Assembly (NCBI RefSeq): GCF_016616095.2
Contig: NZ_CP067089.2
Span: forward strand, 4,030,001-4,094,000
DNA: 64,000 bases
Direction: 5' to 3'
Origin: Breznakiella homolactica
Lineage (GTDB): Bacteria; Spirochaetota; Spirochaetia; Treponematales; Breznakiellaceae
In this document: piece by piece, positions 35,392 to 44,145 of the stretch
Layout: the number at the start of each line of letters is the position of its first letter
How positions within the stretch are numbered: position 1 is the stretch's first letter
Position numbers and translations under genes: made by a program
The notes under the pieces: model-generated
Databases searched by the model: none
What the model saw: the letters and a program-made list of their open reading frames with translations, nothing else
Told to the model about the DNA's origin: nothing

Positions 35392-36632
35392 CAGTATGCC
35401 GTCCGTATTCCTATAAAGGTATCAAACATTTCCTTGGGGGTATCGTAATCCAGGGGTTTTACCCGGATTTTCAGGTCCCACCGGAGTCCGCCGGTTGCCG
35501 CGCTCAGAAAGGGCGAAACCATAAAGTAGCTGCTGTCTATTCCGCCGCTGTGCAGGCCTCCGGTCAGTTCCAGGCCAAACTCAAACATTCTGCTGACCAT
35601 ATCCCCGTACAGGAACTTAAGGTTAATATCGGCCTTTCCCTGCTCATCGGGAGTTTTTTCCTGGAGATACCACAGAGGATGGTAAAAAAATGTCGTATAT
35701 ACGGCGAACATGCCGAACCTGAGCCGGGGTTCTATAAGGAAATACAGGTTATCCACACTGAATGTATCCCCCTGCTCCCAGCCCGGGATACCGCACTGGA
35801 TAAGAAACGCCGCCCCTTCCCCGGCGGTGAGGTGTGCCAGAAACCCGCCCCTATAGATCGTATCCTCCCCCGGCCGGAAGCTTATTCCCCCAAAGGCTTC
35901 AAGTTTTGCCGGGCCGGCGTTGACGAGGACCCGCAGATCCCCGGAATACTTCCCGAGATCGGGAAGCCCCGTGGCGCTGTCGATGGTCCCGATATCCTGG
36001 TAAAAATACGCCATGGGAACGATCTTTTCCCAATAGGTGACCGCCGCGGACAGGCCTGTTCCCCGTACCTTATGGATCCCGTCGTACTGGCGGGTAATAT
36101 CGCCGCCGATTCCTTCCGGAAAATACATGAAACCCTTAAAATCCGTCCCCATGGGAGGGGTCCCGAAAAACAGCGGAAAATCGTCCCCGGAACAGAAAGA
36201 ATCCGCCTCCCCCAGAAAATAGGCCACCTCCAGGGGCGCTCCGAAGGGCTCCCGGGCCGCGGCTTTGGCCACGCGCAGGGCAACAACCGCCTGGTTGTTG
36301 AGCCGGTCCGCCAGGGCGTTGTAGTCATCCGCGGTAGGGGCGGCGGTCACCGGCGTAATACGCACATTCCCGTAGGCAAAGGCCTTTTCCAGGTTGGGCG
36401 CGGCAAAGGAAAAACCCAGATACACGCCGTATTTGCCGCCGCCTTCAATGGCTATATCGGCGGACGCGGCCGATGACAGCACAAAGGTATCGTCCTTAAC
36501 CGCGCCCCGGGTGGCGAATTCAAGCTTCGGAACCGTAATTTCCGCGCCGAAAACCGGTACCCCCAGCGCCGGCAGAACTATCAGGACCGCAAGAAGCGGA
36601 GCGTACAGCGGGAGCACCGGGTCGCGTTTCAT
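35391..36632 (-). CDS. Putative exported beta-rich protein, partner of the next gene
   Basis: A 413-residue protein with a long signal peptide (about 1-30, ending VFGAE). The mature part is rich in beta-strand patterns and aromatic residues, with segments such as GVYLGFSFAAPN and LRFGMFAVYTTFFYHPLWYLQE. No named family is recognised. It is the first of a two-gene unit with a 1-base overlap. The pair is divergent from cheA; regulation by the same region is possible. An outer-membrane porin-like or assembly role is only inference. Confidence 0.6.
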   Translation of the reverse strand: MKRDPVLPLYAPLLAVLIVLPALGVPVFGAEITVPKLEFATRGAVKDDTFVLSSAASADIAIEGGGKYGVYLGFSFAAPNLEKAFAYGNVRITPVTAAPTADDYNALADRLNNQAVVALRVAKAAAREPFGAPLEVAYFLGEADSFCSGDDFPLFFGTPPMGTDFKGFMYFPEGIGGDITRQYDGIHKVRGTGLSAAVTYWEKIVPMAYFYQDIGTIDSATGLPDLGKYSGDLRVLVNAGPAKLEAFGGISFRPGEDTIYRGGFLAHLTAGEGAAFLIQCGIPGWEQGDTFSVDNLYFLIEPRLRFGMFAVYTTFFYHPLWYLQEKTPDEQGKADINLKFLYGDMVSRMFEFGLELTGGLHSGGIDSSYFMVSPFLSAATGGLRWDLKIRVKPLDYDTPKEMFDTFIGIRTAY

Positions 36633-36727
36633 GGCCTTATTCTACCACGCGGATTTAGTTAATACCAACAGAATTCGGTCAATAATCCCTTGACGTAAGA
36701 CGATTTGTGTATAAACATTAATGCAAT

Positions 36728-39112
36728 ATGAGTGATTATTTAGATCCTAATAATGAAGAATTACTCAAGGATTTCTTCAGTGAAGCCCAAATGCAGGTGG
36801 ATACACTGGAGCAGAACATTCTGGTCCTTGAGAATGAAAGCGGAAACCGGGATGCGGTGGATGAGATTTTCCGGGCTGCGCATACATTAAAGGGAGGCGC
36901 CGCCACTGTTGAGATGATGGAGCTTTCCCACTTCACCCACCTGGTAGAGGACGTTCTTGACGCTATCCGCTCGGATACCGTGACGGTCGATGAAAATGTG
37001 GTGGATACACTTCTGGCTGCCATTGATATTATTAAAATAATGCTGGAAAAACGCATGGAAGGTGCGGTTTACCAGGAGGATACTTCGGAGGTTGAAGGCA
37101 GGCTTTCGTCCCTGCTGCCGGATGGTTCGGCCCGCAAAAAAAGCGCGGCCCCCCAAAAAGCCGCGGCTCCGAAGGCTGCCCCGAAACCGGCCGCCGCTCC
37201 TGCCGCCGCTGCCGCGTCGGGGCTTTCCGAATACGAGATCCTGGAACTCAAGGAAGCCGCCGAGCCCGGAACCACGGTATACCGGGTTTCCGTCACTTTT
37301 GATGAAGACAACATAATGAAAAGTGTCGGGGGCATCCAGGTTTTCGCGGCCCTCAAGGAGCTCGGGACGGTGCTCAAGACGAGTCCTGACTTTGAACAGC
37401 TCTACGAAGATGAATTCCACCCGGTGGTGGATTACTTTATCTGCACAAACCGGCCGGTTGAAGACCTCCGGCGGTATGTGGCCATTCCGGATGTAACGGT
37501 TTCCTCGGAGATAAGCGACATAAGCGCCGGCGCGGCGCCGAAAGCCACCGCTCCCCAGGCCGCGGCTCCCGCGGCGGCCCCGAAACCTGCGGCTCCTGCC
37601 GCCCCCGCCGAGGAAGAGGAATCCCCCGCGGAGGAGGCGAAATCAGCCGCGGCGCCGGCAAAGGCCATGTCCCCCGCGGACAAAGCAAAGCAGGACGCGG
37701 ACGCCAAAAAAGCGGGCAAGGACGCGGGATCCATCCTCAGGGTCGATTCCAAACGTATCGACGACCTGCTCAACCTGGTCTCCGAAACGGTTATCACCAA
37801 GGCGACCTTCAACCAGATTTCAAACCAGTTCAACGAACTGGTAAACGAACTCCACTCCATTGAGTCAGGTTACCGGGAAAAAGTCAAAAACCTTTTTGAC
37901 GAACTGCCGAAATACCTGGAAAACATCCAGGACGGCCGGTCCGTCAAGGATATCCGCAAGCAGATCGGCGAGGAATACGGCGACCTGTTCTCGGTGTTTG
38001 ACGCCTTTGAGGCTTCCCTTAAAAACAATGTGGGCAAATTCCGGTCAACCTCCCAGAACCTGGGACGCATCACCGGGGAGCTCCAGGAAGGGGTCATGCG
38101 GATCCGCATGGTGCCCATCAGCCAGATATTCAGCCGCTTCCCCCGGCTCGTCCGGGATCTTTCCAAGAGCCTCAACAAAAAGATCAACCTCGTTATTGAG
38201 GGTGAAGACACCGAACTCGACAAGTCGGTTATCGAGGATCTCCTGGATCCCATCATGCACTCGGTGCGGAATTCCATTGACCACGGTGTCGAGTCGGTGG
38301 AAGACCGGATCGCCGCGGGCAAACCCGAGGAAGGCAAGGTTCTTCTCAAGGCTTCCAGCGAAGGCAACATGATCATCATTGAAATCGCCGACGACGGGAA
38401 GGGTATTGATGTCAACGCCGTCAAGGCGAAAGCCGTCGACCGCGGGCTGATCCACCCCAACAAGGAACTCTCCGATCCCGAAGCTTTCAATCTTATCTTC
38501 GAACCGGGATTTTCCACGGCAAAACAGATCACCAGCATATCCGGCCGGGGTGTCGGCCTCGATGTGGTCCGCCGGCAGATAGAAAAACTCAACGGTACGG
38601 TCACGGTAACTTCCGAAAAGGGCAAGGGAACGAAATTCACCATCAAACTGCCCCTTACCCTGGCGATCATCCAGGGGCTCCTGGTCCGGGTGGGCACGGA
38701 AATCTACTCCATTCCCATCACCTCGGTTATCGAAAGCCTCAGGCTCAAGCCCGAGGAAATCAAGATGATCGACAATTACGAAGTCTTCAATATCAGGAAC
38801 GACGTCATATCCCTGCTGCGGCTCAACCGCCTCTTCGGCATTAAAACCGAGGAACAGCAGGAATACAATTTTGTGGTCATCGTCGGAACCGCTGAAAAGA
38901 AGATGGGCTTTATGGTGGACAGCCTTATCGGGGAAGAAGATGTGGTTATCAAACCCCTGCGGGACCAGTTTACCAACTCTCCGGGTATTGCCGGGGCATC
39001 CATCCTGGGCGACGGTTCCGTTTCCCTCATCATTGACGTGAGCCAGCTCCTGGAGCTGGGGCTTAAGAAGGAAATGGAAGAACGCCGGTTCCTGGAAGCA
39101 TCGACACGGTAG
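36728..39112 (+). CDS. cheA: Chemotaxis histidine kinase CheA
   Basis: A 794-residue CheA. The P1 domain carries the phospho-His52 (AAHTLKGGAAT). A P2 domain (about 170-260) lies between two Pro/Ala/Lys-rich linkers. P3 (about 340-500) appears longer than usual, with an extra helical segment, as reported for Treponema CheA. The P4 ATPase has HSVRNSIDHGVE, DDGKGID and GRGVGLDVV, and P5 is a CheW-like domain. It phosphorylates CheY. No convincing ribosome site precedes the ATG at 36728. It is the first gene of cheA-cheW/R-cheX. Confidence 0.95.
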   Translation: MSDYLDPNNEELLKDFFSEAQMQVDTLEQNILVLENESGNRDAVDEIFRAAHTLKGGAATVEMMELSHFTHLVEDVLDAIRSDTVTVDENVVDTLLAAIDIIKIMLEKRMEGAVYQEDTSEVEGRLSSLLPDGSARKKSAAPQKAAAPKAAPKPAAAPAAAAASGLSEYEILELKEAAEPGTTVYRVSVTFDEDNIMKSVGGIQVFAALKELGTVLKTSPDFEQLYEDEFHPVVDYFICTNRPVEDLRRYVAIPDVTVSSEISDISAGAAPKATAPQAAAPAAAPKPAAPAAPAEEEESPAEEAKSAAAPAKAMSPADKAKQDADAKKAGKDAGSILRVDSKRIDDLLNLVSETVITKATFNQISNQFNELVNELHSIESGYREKVKNLFDELPKYLENIQDGRSVKDIRKQIGEEYGDLFSVFDAFEASLKNNVGKFRSTSQNLGRITGELQEGVMRIRMVPISQIFSRFPRLVRDLSKSLNKKINLVIEGEDTELDKSVIEDLLDPIMHSVRNSIDHGVESVEDRIAAGKPEEGKVLLKASSEGNMIIIEIADDGKGIDVNAVKAKAVDRGLIHPNKELSDPEAFNLIFEPGFSTAKQITSISGRGVGLDVVRRQIEKLNGTVTVTSEKGKGTKFTIKLPLTLAIIQGLLVRVGTEIYSIPITSVIESLRLKPEEIKMIDNYEVFNIRNDVISLLRLNRLFGIKTEEQQEYNFVVIVGTAEKKMGFMVDSLIGEEDVVIKPLRDQFTNSPGIAGASILGDGSVSLIIDVSQLLELGLKKEMEERRFLEASTR

Positions 39113-39124
39113 AAAGGACGCGAT

Positions 39125-40474
39125 ATGGAAATGAATGATTTAAAAGCCGTTAACGCGGCCATAAACGCTGAAATACAGGAACAGAAGGAACGGGTGGATA
39201 CCATTGATTTTAAGATGGTGACCTTTTCCCTGGGAGGCAAGGATTACGGCGTTGATATTATGAACGTCAAGGAAATCGCCAAGGCGGATAAATTTACCTA
39301 CGTTCCCAACGCGGCGTCCTTTGTCCGCGGGGTATACAATCTCCGGGGCGATATTATCCCCATTGTGGACCTGCGGACATTTTTCCACCTGCCCATCGAA
39401 AAGAAATCCGCCGACGGATCGGAAAACATGCTGATCCTCCGGATCGGGGACAAAGTATTCGGGACCATCGTCGATCAGATCGACAAGGTCGTGGGAATTA
39501 ATTCCGAAACGATCCAGCCGCCCCATCCGATTTTCGGGGATATCAACATCAAGTACATCAGCGGAGTAGTGGAAAAACAGGGACAGCTGTTCATCATCCT
39601 CGACGTGATACGGATATTCACCTATCAGGAAGAGGAAAAGACCCGGACAGCGGCGATACCTGATTCCGGCTCCGATACCTATTACGCGCCGCCCGCCGCC
39701 GAAAGCGCCACGGAGGAACCGAAAAAAGCGGCCCTTTCCGACAGCGCCCTGGATTTTATCAAGGAAAGTCTTTCCGCGCTGAAGCATTTCTCCGCCACAA
39801 TCATCAACGACGATTGGATCCGCCGGCGCTTTGTGGATTGGACCACCACCCGGCCCGAGGGAGAGGTGCAGCTTAAAAACCAGGCGGACGCGGATGAATT
39901 CCTTTCATCCTTCTACTCCCCGGATACGGGCCGTTTCTGGGACGATGATTACGCCCAGATCGTTAAGAATATACTGCCCAACATGAGTTCTTCCGTTATC
40001 CAGGTATGGAATCCCGGCTGCGGCAAGGGCTATGAAACCTTTTCATTTGCCTGTATATTAAAAACCAGATATCCCGATGCCCAGATTAAGATATGGGCCA
40101 ACGACAACGATATAATGGCTATATCGTCGGCGCCGAATATGGTTTTTGATCTGGATGAGGTTCCCGAATACTGCCGCAGTTTTATGGTCCGGGGAAGCAG
40201 CGGGTACAGTTTCAATCAATCGGTCAAGGATTCGATTATGTTTGAGTACCACGATGTACTCCACGCGAATCCCTTCCCTGATCTGGATATTATCCTTTCC
40301 CGGGACCTTCTGTCGTTTATGACCGCCCAGGATCAGGAAAAGATCATGGCCGATTTCGGGGAGAAGATAAAAAACAGCGGTGTGATTATATTGGGTAGGA
40401 ACGAAGAAATGCCGGGCAGAGAATGGCGGCGTATTGCCAATGACCCGGTTTCTGCGTATATGCGAAATGAATAG
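39125..40474 (+). CDS. CheW fused to a degenerate CheR-like domain
   Basis: A 449-residue fusion. Residues about 20-170 are a CheW coupling domain (VTFSLGGKDYGVDIMNVKEI; VRGVYNLRGDIIPIVDLR). After an acidic Ala/Pro linker, residues about 195-449 resemble the CheR methyltransferase. The SAM loop, normally GCSTGEEPYS, reads GCGKGYETFS here, and the usual CRN motif is SRD, so methyl transfer may be lost. A CheW-CheR-like fusion has been described in Treponema denticola chemoreceptor arrays, where it takes part in array structure. An aaggac ribosome site lies between the cheA stop and this ATG, 12 bases apart. Confidence 0.9.
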   Translation: MEMNDLKAVNAAINAEIQEQKERVDTIDFKMVTFSLGGKDYGVDIMNVKEIAKADKFTYVPNAASFVRGVYNLRGDIIPIVDLRTFFHLPIEKKSADGSENMLILRIGDKVFGTIVDQIDKVVGINSETIQPPHPIFGDINIKYISGVVEKQGQLFIILDVIRIFTYQEEEKTRTAAIPDSGSDTYYAPPAAESATEEPKKAALSDSALDFIKESLSALKHFSATIINDDWIRRRFVDWTTTRPEGEVQLKNQADADEFLSSFYSPDTGRFWDDDYAQIVKNILPNMSSSVIQVWNPGCGKGYETFSFACILKTRYPDAQIKIWANDNDIMAISSAPNMVFDLDEVPEYCRSFMVRGSSGYSFNQSVKDSIMFEYHDVLHANPFPDLDIILSRDLLSFMTAQDQEKIMADFGEKIKNSGVIILGRNEEMPGREWRRIANDPVSAYMRNE

Positions 40475-40499
40475 TCCAGTTATTTGAAGGAGCAATGAT

Positions 40500-40967
40500 A
40501 TGAGAGTGGAATACATCAACCCCTTTGTTGAAGCCGCGTTCAATGTACTTAAGGAAGTAATCGGCGATGATGTACGGCGGGGTGAACTCTATCTTAAATC
40601 AACCACCGTGCCGGTTATGGGTGTGGCTGCACTCGTCGGGCTTGCCGGTGATGTGGAAGGACGGGTTCTTTTCGATATGACTAAACAAACCGCGCTCTAC
40701 ATAGCCGGCGCCATGAACGGCGAAGAATTCACCCAGCTGGATGAACTGGGCAAAGCCACGATTCAGGAACTTGCCAATATGATAACCGCCCAGGCCGTGA
40801 CGAAGCTGCACGATCTGGGATTCAAATTCGACCTGACCCCTCCGGCCCTCTTTACCGGAGATAATATGGAAGTGTCCAATTCCGATGTTGAGGCGCTGAT
40901 CGTGCCCATGGAGCTGGGTACCAACGGTAAAATTGAAATTAACGTAGCCATCCGGGAACGAAGCTAG
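40500..40967 (+). CDS. cheX: CheY-phosphate phosphatase CheX
   Basis: A 155-residue CheX. The phosphatase motif E-x-x-N is present in the helix IQELANM (Glu90, Asn93), so it should dephosphorylate CheY-P and end signals, as in spirochaetes and Thermotoga. Length is standard. An aaggag ribosome site precedes the ATG. It is last in the operon; a terminator follows 23 bases after the stop, and no cheY follows, unlike the usual treponemal order. Confidence 0.93.
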   Translation: MRVEYINPFVEAAFNVLKEVIGDDVRRGELYLKSTTVPVMGVAALVGLAGDVEGRVLFDMTKQTALYIAGAMNGEEFTQLDELGKATIQELANMITAQAVTKLHDLGFKFDLTPPALFTGDNMEVSNSDVEALIVPMELGTNGKIEINVAIRERS

Positions 40968-40990
40968 TCTCCGGATATTCACAATGCGGA

Positions 40991-41021
40991 AAAGGCTCCT
41001 ATTGACACAATAGGAGCCTTT
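40991..41021 (+). terminator. Terminator of the che operon
   Basis: A perfect 13-base stem (40991-41003 aaaggctcctatt with 41009-41021 aataggagccttt) with a 5-base loop. The T-run is short (ttt, then ct). Part of it is also the -35 of the tRNA promoter. Confidence 0.8.
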
Positions 41022-41031
41022 CTGGTATATG
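41002..41031 (+). promoter_or_regulatory. Promoter of tRNA-Val embedded in the che terminator
   Basis: TTGACA (41002-41007) spans the stem-loop boundary of the che terminator. After 18 bp comes TATATG (41026-41031). Transcription would start near 41038, a few bases before the mature tRNA 5' end at 41043. Confidence 0.55.
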
Positions 41032-41042
41032 TATGGAGTTAC

Positions 41043-41116
41043 GGGCGGTTAGCTCAGTTGGTTAGAGCACCAGTATGACACACTGGGGGTCGTTGGTTCA
41101 ACTCCAATATCGCCCA
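41043..41116 (+). tRNA. tRNA-Val (anticodon GAC)
   Basis: A 74-base cloverleaf. The acceptor stem gggcggt pairs with atcgccc. The D arm contains gctcagttggttagagc. The anticodon stem ccagt/actgg closes the loop atgacac, with anticodon GAC reading valine GUC/GUU. The variable loop has 5 bases and the T arm is gttgg-ttcaact-ccaat. The discriminator base is A and no CCA is encoded, so it is added after transcription. Confidence 0.93.
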
Positions 41117-41160
41117 ATAAATTAGATATGTGCTGATCTAAAAAATCAGCGAAGCTTTCT

Positions 41161-41184
41161 GCTTCCACCGAAGAACGGTGAAGC
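41161..41184. repeat. Hairpin downstream of tRNA-Val
   Basis: gcttccaccg (41161-41170) pairs with cggtgaagc (41176-41184) with one bulged base. A run of eight T lies further on at 41256-41263 behind a weaker GC stem and may end the tRNA transcript. Otherwise 41117-41266 shows no gene. Confidence 0.4.
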
Positions 41185-41266
41185 GTCAAGTTTACCGAAT
41201 GCAGTACGGAAGATAGTTTTTTCCGGCGCGAAGGTTGAATGAGACGCGGTCGCCGTTTTTTTTGTT

Positions 41267-42397
41267 TCAATTACCGGCGCTTTCGTGTTCCATGGATGCG
41301 TAGATAAATGGGCCCACGCCTTTAAAGTCATCGGTCACAACGGGTTCATTGACGTAATATTCATAAGAGCCGTCCCGGTACGGCGTCCCGCCCAGGCCGG
41401 CGACGCTGCATATCCCGTTCAGGTGGAGTTCGCCGTTTTTCTCTTCGGTAAGCATGTGCTTAAGCAGTCCCGCATAACCCTTCTTGGCCGCCTGTTTTAC
41501 CGTTTCCGTGTCACTGGCCGGAACGTATCCTTTTCGGATCATCTTAAAAAGGAAGTACGTGAACATGGACGAGGCCGAACTCTCCAGGTAATTCCTGCTT
41601 CTGGTTGGCTGGTCAAGAATCTGGTACCATAAACCGCTTTCCGTATCCTGAAATTTGAGGACCGGAATAATCAGCCGTACCGCAATTTCCTGAAGCTGGC
41701 TGGCATAGGTTTTTGCCGCGGGGCTGTCCGGCAGGAAGTCAAGGACATCCAGCAGGGCCATACAGTACCAGCCCATGGCCCTTCCCCAGAAATGGGGGGA
41801 GCAGCCGGTTTCCGGGTTTGACCAAAGCTGTTTGCGGGATTCGTCCCAGGCATGGTACAGGAGACCGGTGACAGGGTCCCGGGTTTTTGCCTCAACCAGG
41901 ACAAACTGGTGAACCAGATCCTCCCAGTCCCCCGCGGGGCCGAATTCGGCTATATACTGGGCATAAAAGGGTCCCTGCATATACAGTCCGTCCAGCCACA
42001 TCTGCCAGGGATAAATCTGTTTATGCCAGAATCCGCGGCTTTTCGTTCTTGGCTGGTTCCGCAATTGTTCCCTGAGTCTGTTAATAGCCAGTTTATATTT
42101 TTCTTCACCCGTATCTGAATACAGGGTGAATAGGTTTTTTCCGGCGTTAATTTGGTCGAGGTTAAATTCGTTTTCCCTGTAGGTATCAATACTGCCGTCG
42201 GGCAGAATTTTCGTATCGTACATTTTTTTTACATAACCGCCGTATTCGGCGTTGTTTGTCCGTTTCCCCACGGTATAGAGCGCCTGGAGTACGAGGCCAT
42301 GTTCATAATGCCATTTCATTTGGCTTGGGGTATACCGTCCCTTTACGGAAAGAGCCATGCGCTCGGAGACGGGCTTTGTTTTGTCTATGGCTTCCAT
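41267..42397 (-). CDS. GH105/GH88-type unsaturated rhamnogalacturonyl hydrolase
   Basis: A 376-residue alpha/alpha-barrel enzyme of the GH88/GH105 type (YteR-like), which removes the unsaturated uronic acid left by pectate or rhamnogalacturonan lyases. Marks are GFWHKQIYPWQMWLDGLYMQGPF with the catalytic Asp136, DPVTGLLYHAWDES, and PHFWGRAMGWYCMALLDVLDFLP. There is no signal peptide, so it acts in the cytoplasm on imported oligosaccharides. It follows the receptor gene behind a terminator-like hairpin and is the last gene of the minus-strand importer operon. An aaggat site precedes the ATG. Confidence 0.9.
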   Translation of the reverse strand: MEAIDKTKPVSERMALSVKGRYTPSQMKWHYEHGLVLQALYTVGKRTNNAEYGGYVKKMYDTKILPDGSIDTYRENEFNLDQINAGKNLFTLYSDTGEEKYKLAINRLREQLRNQPRTKSRGFWHKQIYPWQMWLDGLYMQGPFYAQYIAEFGPAGDWEDLVHQFVLVEAKTRDPVTGLLYHAWDESRKQLWSNPETGCSPHFWGRAMGWYCMALLDVLDFLPDSPAAKTYASQLQEIAVRLIIPVLKFQDTESGLWYQILDQPTRSRNYLESSASSMFTYFLFKMIRKGYVPASDTETVKQAAKKGYAGLLKHMLTEEKNGELHLNGICSVAGLGGTPYRDGSYEYYVNEPVVTDDFKGVGPFIYASMEHESAGN

Positions 42398-42419
42398 GGC
42401 CTTATCCTTTTTCTGGTTA

Positions 42420-42462
42420 TAAAAACCCGAAAGAGCCGCATTGCTTATAGCAGCCCTTTCGG
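42420..42462 (-). terminator. Attenuating terminator between receptor and GH105 genes
   Basis: A 14-base stem with two mismatches (42425-42438 with 42449-42462). On the minus strand it is followed by gggttttt. It should stop most transcripts after the receptor gene and let a fraction continue into the hydrolase gene. Confidence 0.65.
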
Positions 42463-42481
42463 GTCATAACTTTTATAAATG

Positions 42482-44056
42482 CTATTTAATGTAATTCGCC
42501 GCGGTGGCCGCTTCGATTCCAGCTGTATCCCAGGCCGATCCGCCGAGTCTGTCGAATTCCGATACAAAGGTATTCCAGTTTTCCCTGGTCAGAACCCGTC
42601 TTCCGGTCATGAACTCAACCACACCTTGTTCGTAGAACCGTTTGATATCCGCGTTTGCCGGAGGCAGCGCGTCGGCGCCGATATTCGGGGTCCATGCCCG
42701 TTTCTGCATATCGTACAATACGGTCAGGGCGCTCATGGTTTTGCCCGACGTGGGGGCTTTGTAGGTAGGATACCGGGCCAGCAGTTCGACGTTGCTGTTG
42801 TAATACACCATGTTGCGGAGCTGGGTCAGGGGCTGCATTTCGGGCCTGCTGAATCCTTTGCTGGCATCGGGGATACCATTTATTGTGGGAACGCCGTCGG
42901 CATCCTTCACATAGTTCACCCCTTCTTCGCCCCAGCCGAGGAGATAGTAGCCTTCGTCGGAGGACATCCATTCCAGGAGGCGGGCGATGGCGGGACCTTT
43001 GCCCGCATTGGCCGCTTTGGTGGACACAGCGTAGATCCGGTACGCCTGGGTATACACGCCGACGGATGATTTTCCGCTGGGTCCCCGGGGCGGATCAATG
43101 ACGATCCATTCGCCGTTGGGGAAGTTTTTGTCAAAGGGCGCGTAGTTGGATTCGGAAGCGTAGGCCGCGTTCTGTTCCCGCATAATCCCGAACCGCCCCT
43201 GTTTCCAGGCAGCCCGGAAGTCGTCTTTCCCGTAGCTCATCCAGTTGGGATCGATAACCTTTTCGTCCACCAGGCGTTTAATGTACACCATGGCGTCATA
43301 GTAGGCGGGTTTCCGCAGGTTGAGCCCGGGGTCCGACTTGACGAGGCTCCAGGTTCCGGGAACGCCGAAGGCGCCGAAGAAGGGATCAAAGCGGCGGCCC
43401 AGGCCTTCCTCAAAGTTGTTGATTTCGATAAAGGCGCCGTAGCCGTAGGTGTCGTTCCTGCCGTTGCCGTCGGGATCGTTGAAGGTGAAAGCCTTCATAA
43501 CATTCAGGTAGTCTTCGGTGGTTACGGGGATCTGAAGTCCCAGTTTGTCGAGCCAGTCCTTCCGGATAAGCATCCCTTCATTCCGCGCGATGGCTCCGGG
43601 GGACGCTAGGCCGTAGGATTTTCCGTTGACCGTAGTGAACGCCTTGGAATCCGCGTCGTACTGGGTATTTGTCCGTTCGGGCATCAGGGGATAGAGGTCA
43701 TCCACGGGAGCGACCAGACCCATCTTAACCAGGTTGAGCCAGGGATCCCGGCGGACCATGAACAGATCCGGCAGGCTGTTGGCCGCGCCGGCGGCGTTGA
43801 CCTTTACATCCTGGTCCGATTCATTGGAAGGAAGAGCCGTCAGTACAAGGTTGATATTCAGTTTGTCCCTGATAATCTGCAGAGCCTTCCAGTCCGCGGG
43901 AGGCGGGCCGGCTTCGGTCACCGCGGCGCCGTACCACAGTTCTATGGTTACCGGTCCGTCACTTTTTGCGTTGTCGGAACCGCCTCCGGCGAAAGCCGGG
44001 ATAAGCATACCGGACAGCAGGCACAGTACCAAAAATACCCTCATTTTTTCTTTCAT
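42482..44056 (-). CDS. Lpl-type oligosaccharide-binding protein
   Basis: A 524-residue extracytoplasmic receptor of the LplA/YtcQ kind that serves LplB/LplC permeases. The signal peptide (about 1-24) ends AFAGGG without a lipobox Cys, so it appears to be released or held by the uncleaved signal. The mature part has typical receptor segments (LPDLFMVRRDPWLNLV; DAWNEV-like C-terminal region is absent). The two permease genes precede it and a pectin-type hydrolase follows, so oligogalacturonides or rhamnogalacturonan fragments are likely ligands. Confidence 0.85.
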   Translation of the reverse strand: MKEKMRVFLVLCLLSGMLIPAFAGGGSDNAKSDGPVTIELWYGAAVTEAGPPPADWKALQIIRDKLNINLVLTALPSNESDQDVKVNAAGAANSLPDLFMVRRDPWLNLVKMGLVAPVDDLYPLMPERTNTQYDADSKAFTTVNGKSYGLASPGAIARNEGMLIRKDWLDKLGLQIPVTTEDYLNVMKAFTFNDPDGNGRNDTYGYGAFIEINNFEEGLGRRFDPFFGAFGVPGTWSLVKSDPGLNLRKPAYYDAMVYIKRLVDEKVIDPNWMSYGKDDFRAAWKQGRFGIMREQNAAYASESNYAPFDKNFPNGEWIVIDPPRGPSGKSSVGVYTQAYRIYAVSTKAANAGKGPAIARLLEWMSSDEGYYLLGWGEEGVNYVKDADGVPTINGIPDASKGFSRPEMQPLTQLRNMVYYNSNVELLARYPTYKAPTSGKTMSALTVLYDMQKRAWTPNIGADALPPANADIKRFYEQGVVEFMTGRRVLTRENWNTFVSEFDRLGGSAWDTAGIEAATAANYIK

Positions 44057-44089
44057 ATTAACTCCTTATTGCAAATTCCTTATTAACAA

Positions 44090-44121
44090 TTCCGCGGCGG
44101 TCCGGTTTGGTCCCCGCGGAA
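44090..44121. repeat. Hairpin between permease and receptor genes
   Basis: ttccgcgg (44090-44097) pairs with ccgcggaa (44114-44121) across a 16-base loop. It lies in the 89-base gap before the receptor gene and may protect the receptor message from decay. Confidence 0.45.
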
Positions 44122-44145
44122 CAGATTCCACCGTAACGGAAACGT

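Noticed and set aside
35376..36476. A 366-codon plus-strand frame opposite the exported protein gene
   Set aside because: The minus-strand gene has a signal peptide and coupled partner; the plus frame has neither start signal nor protein pattern.
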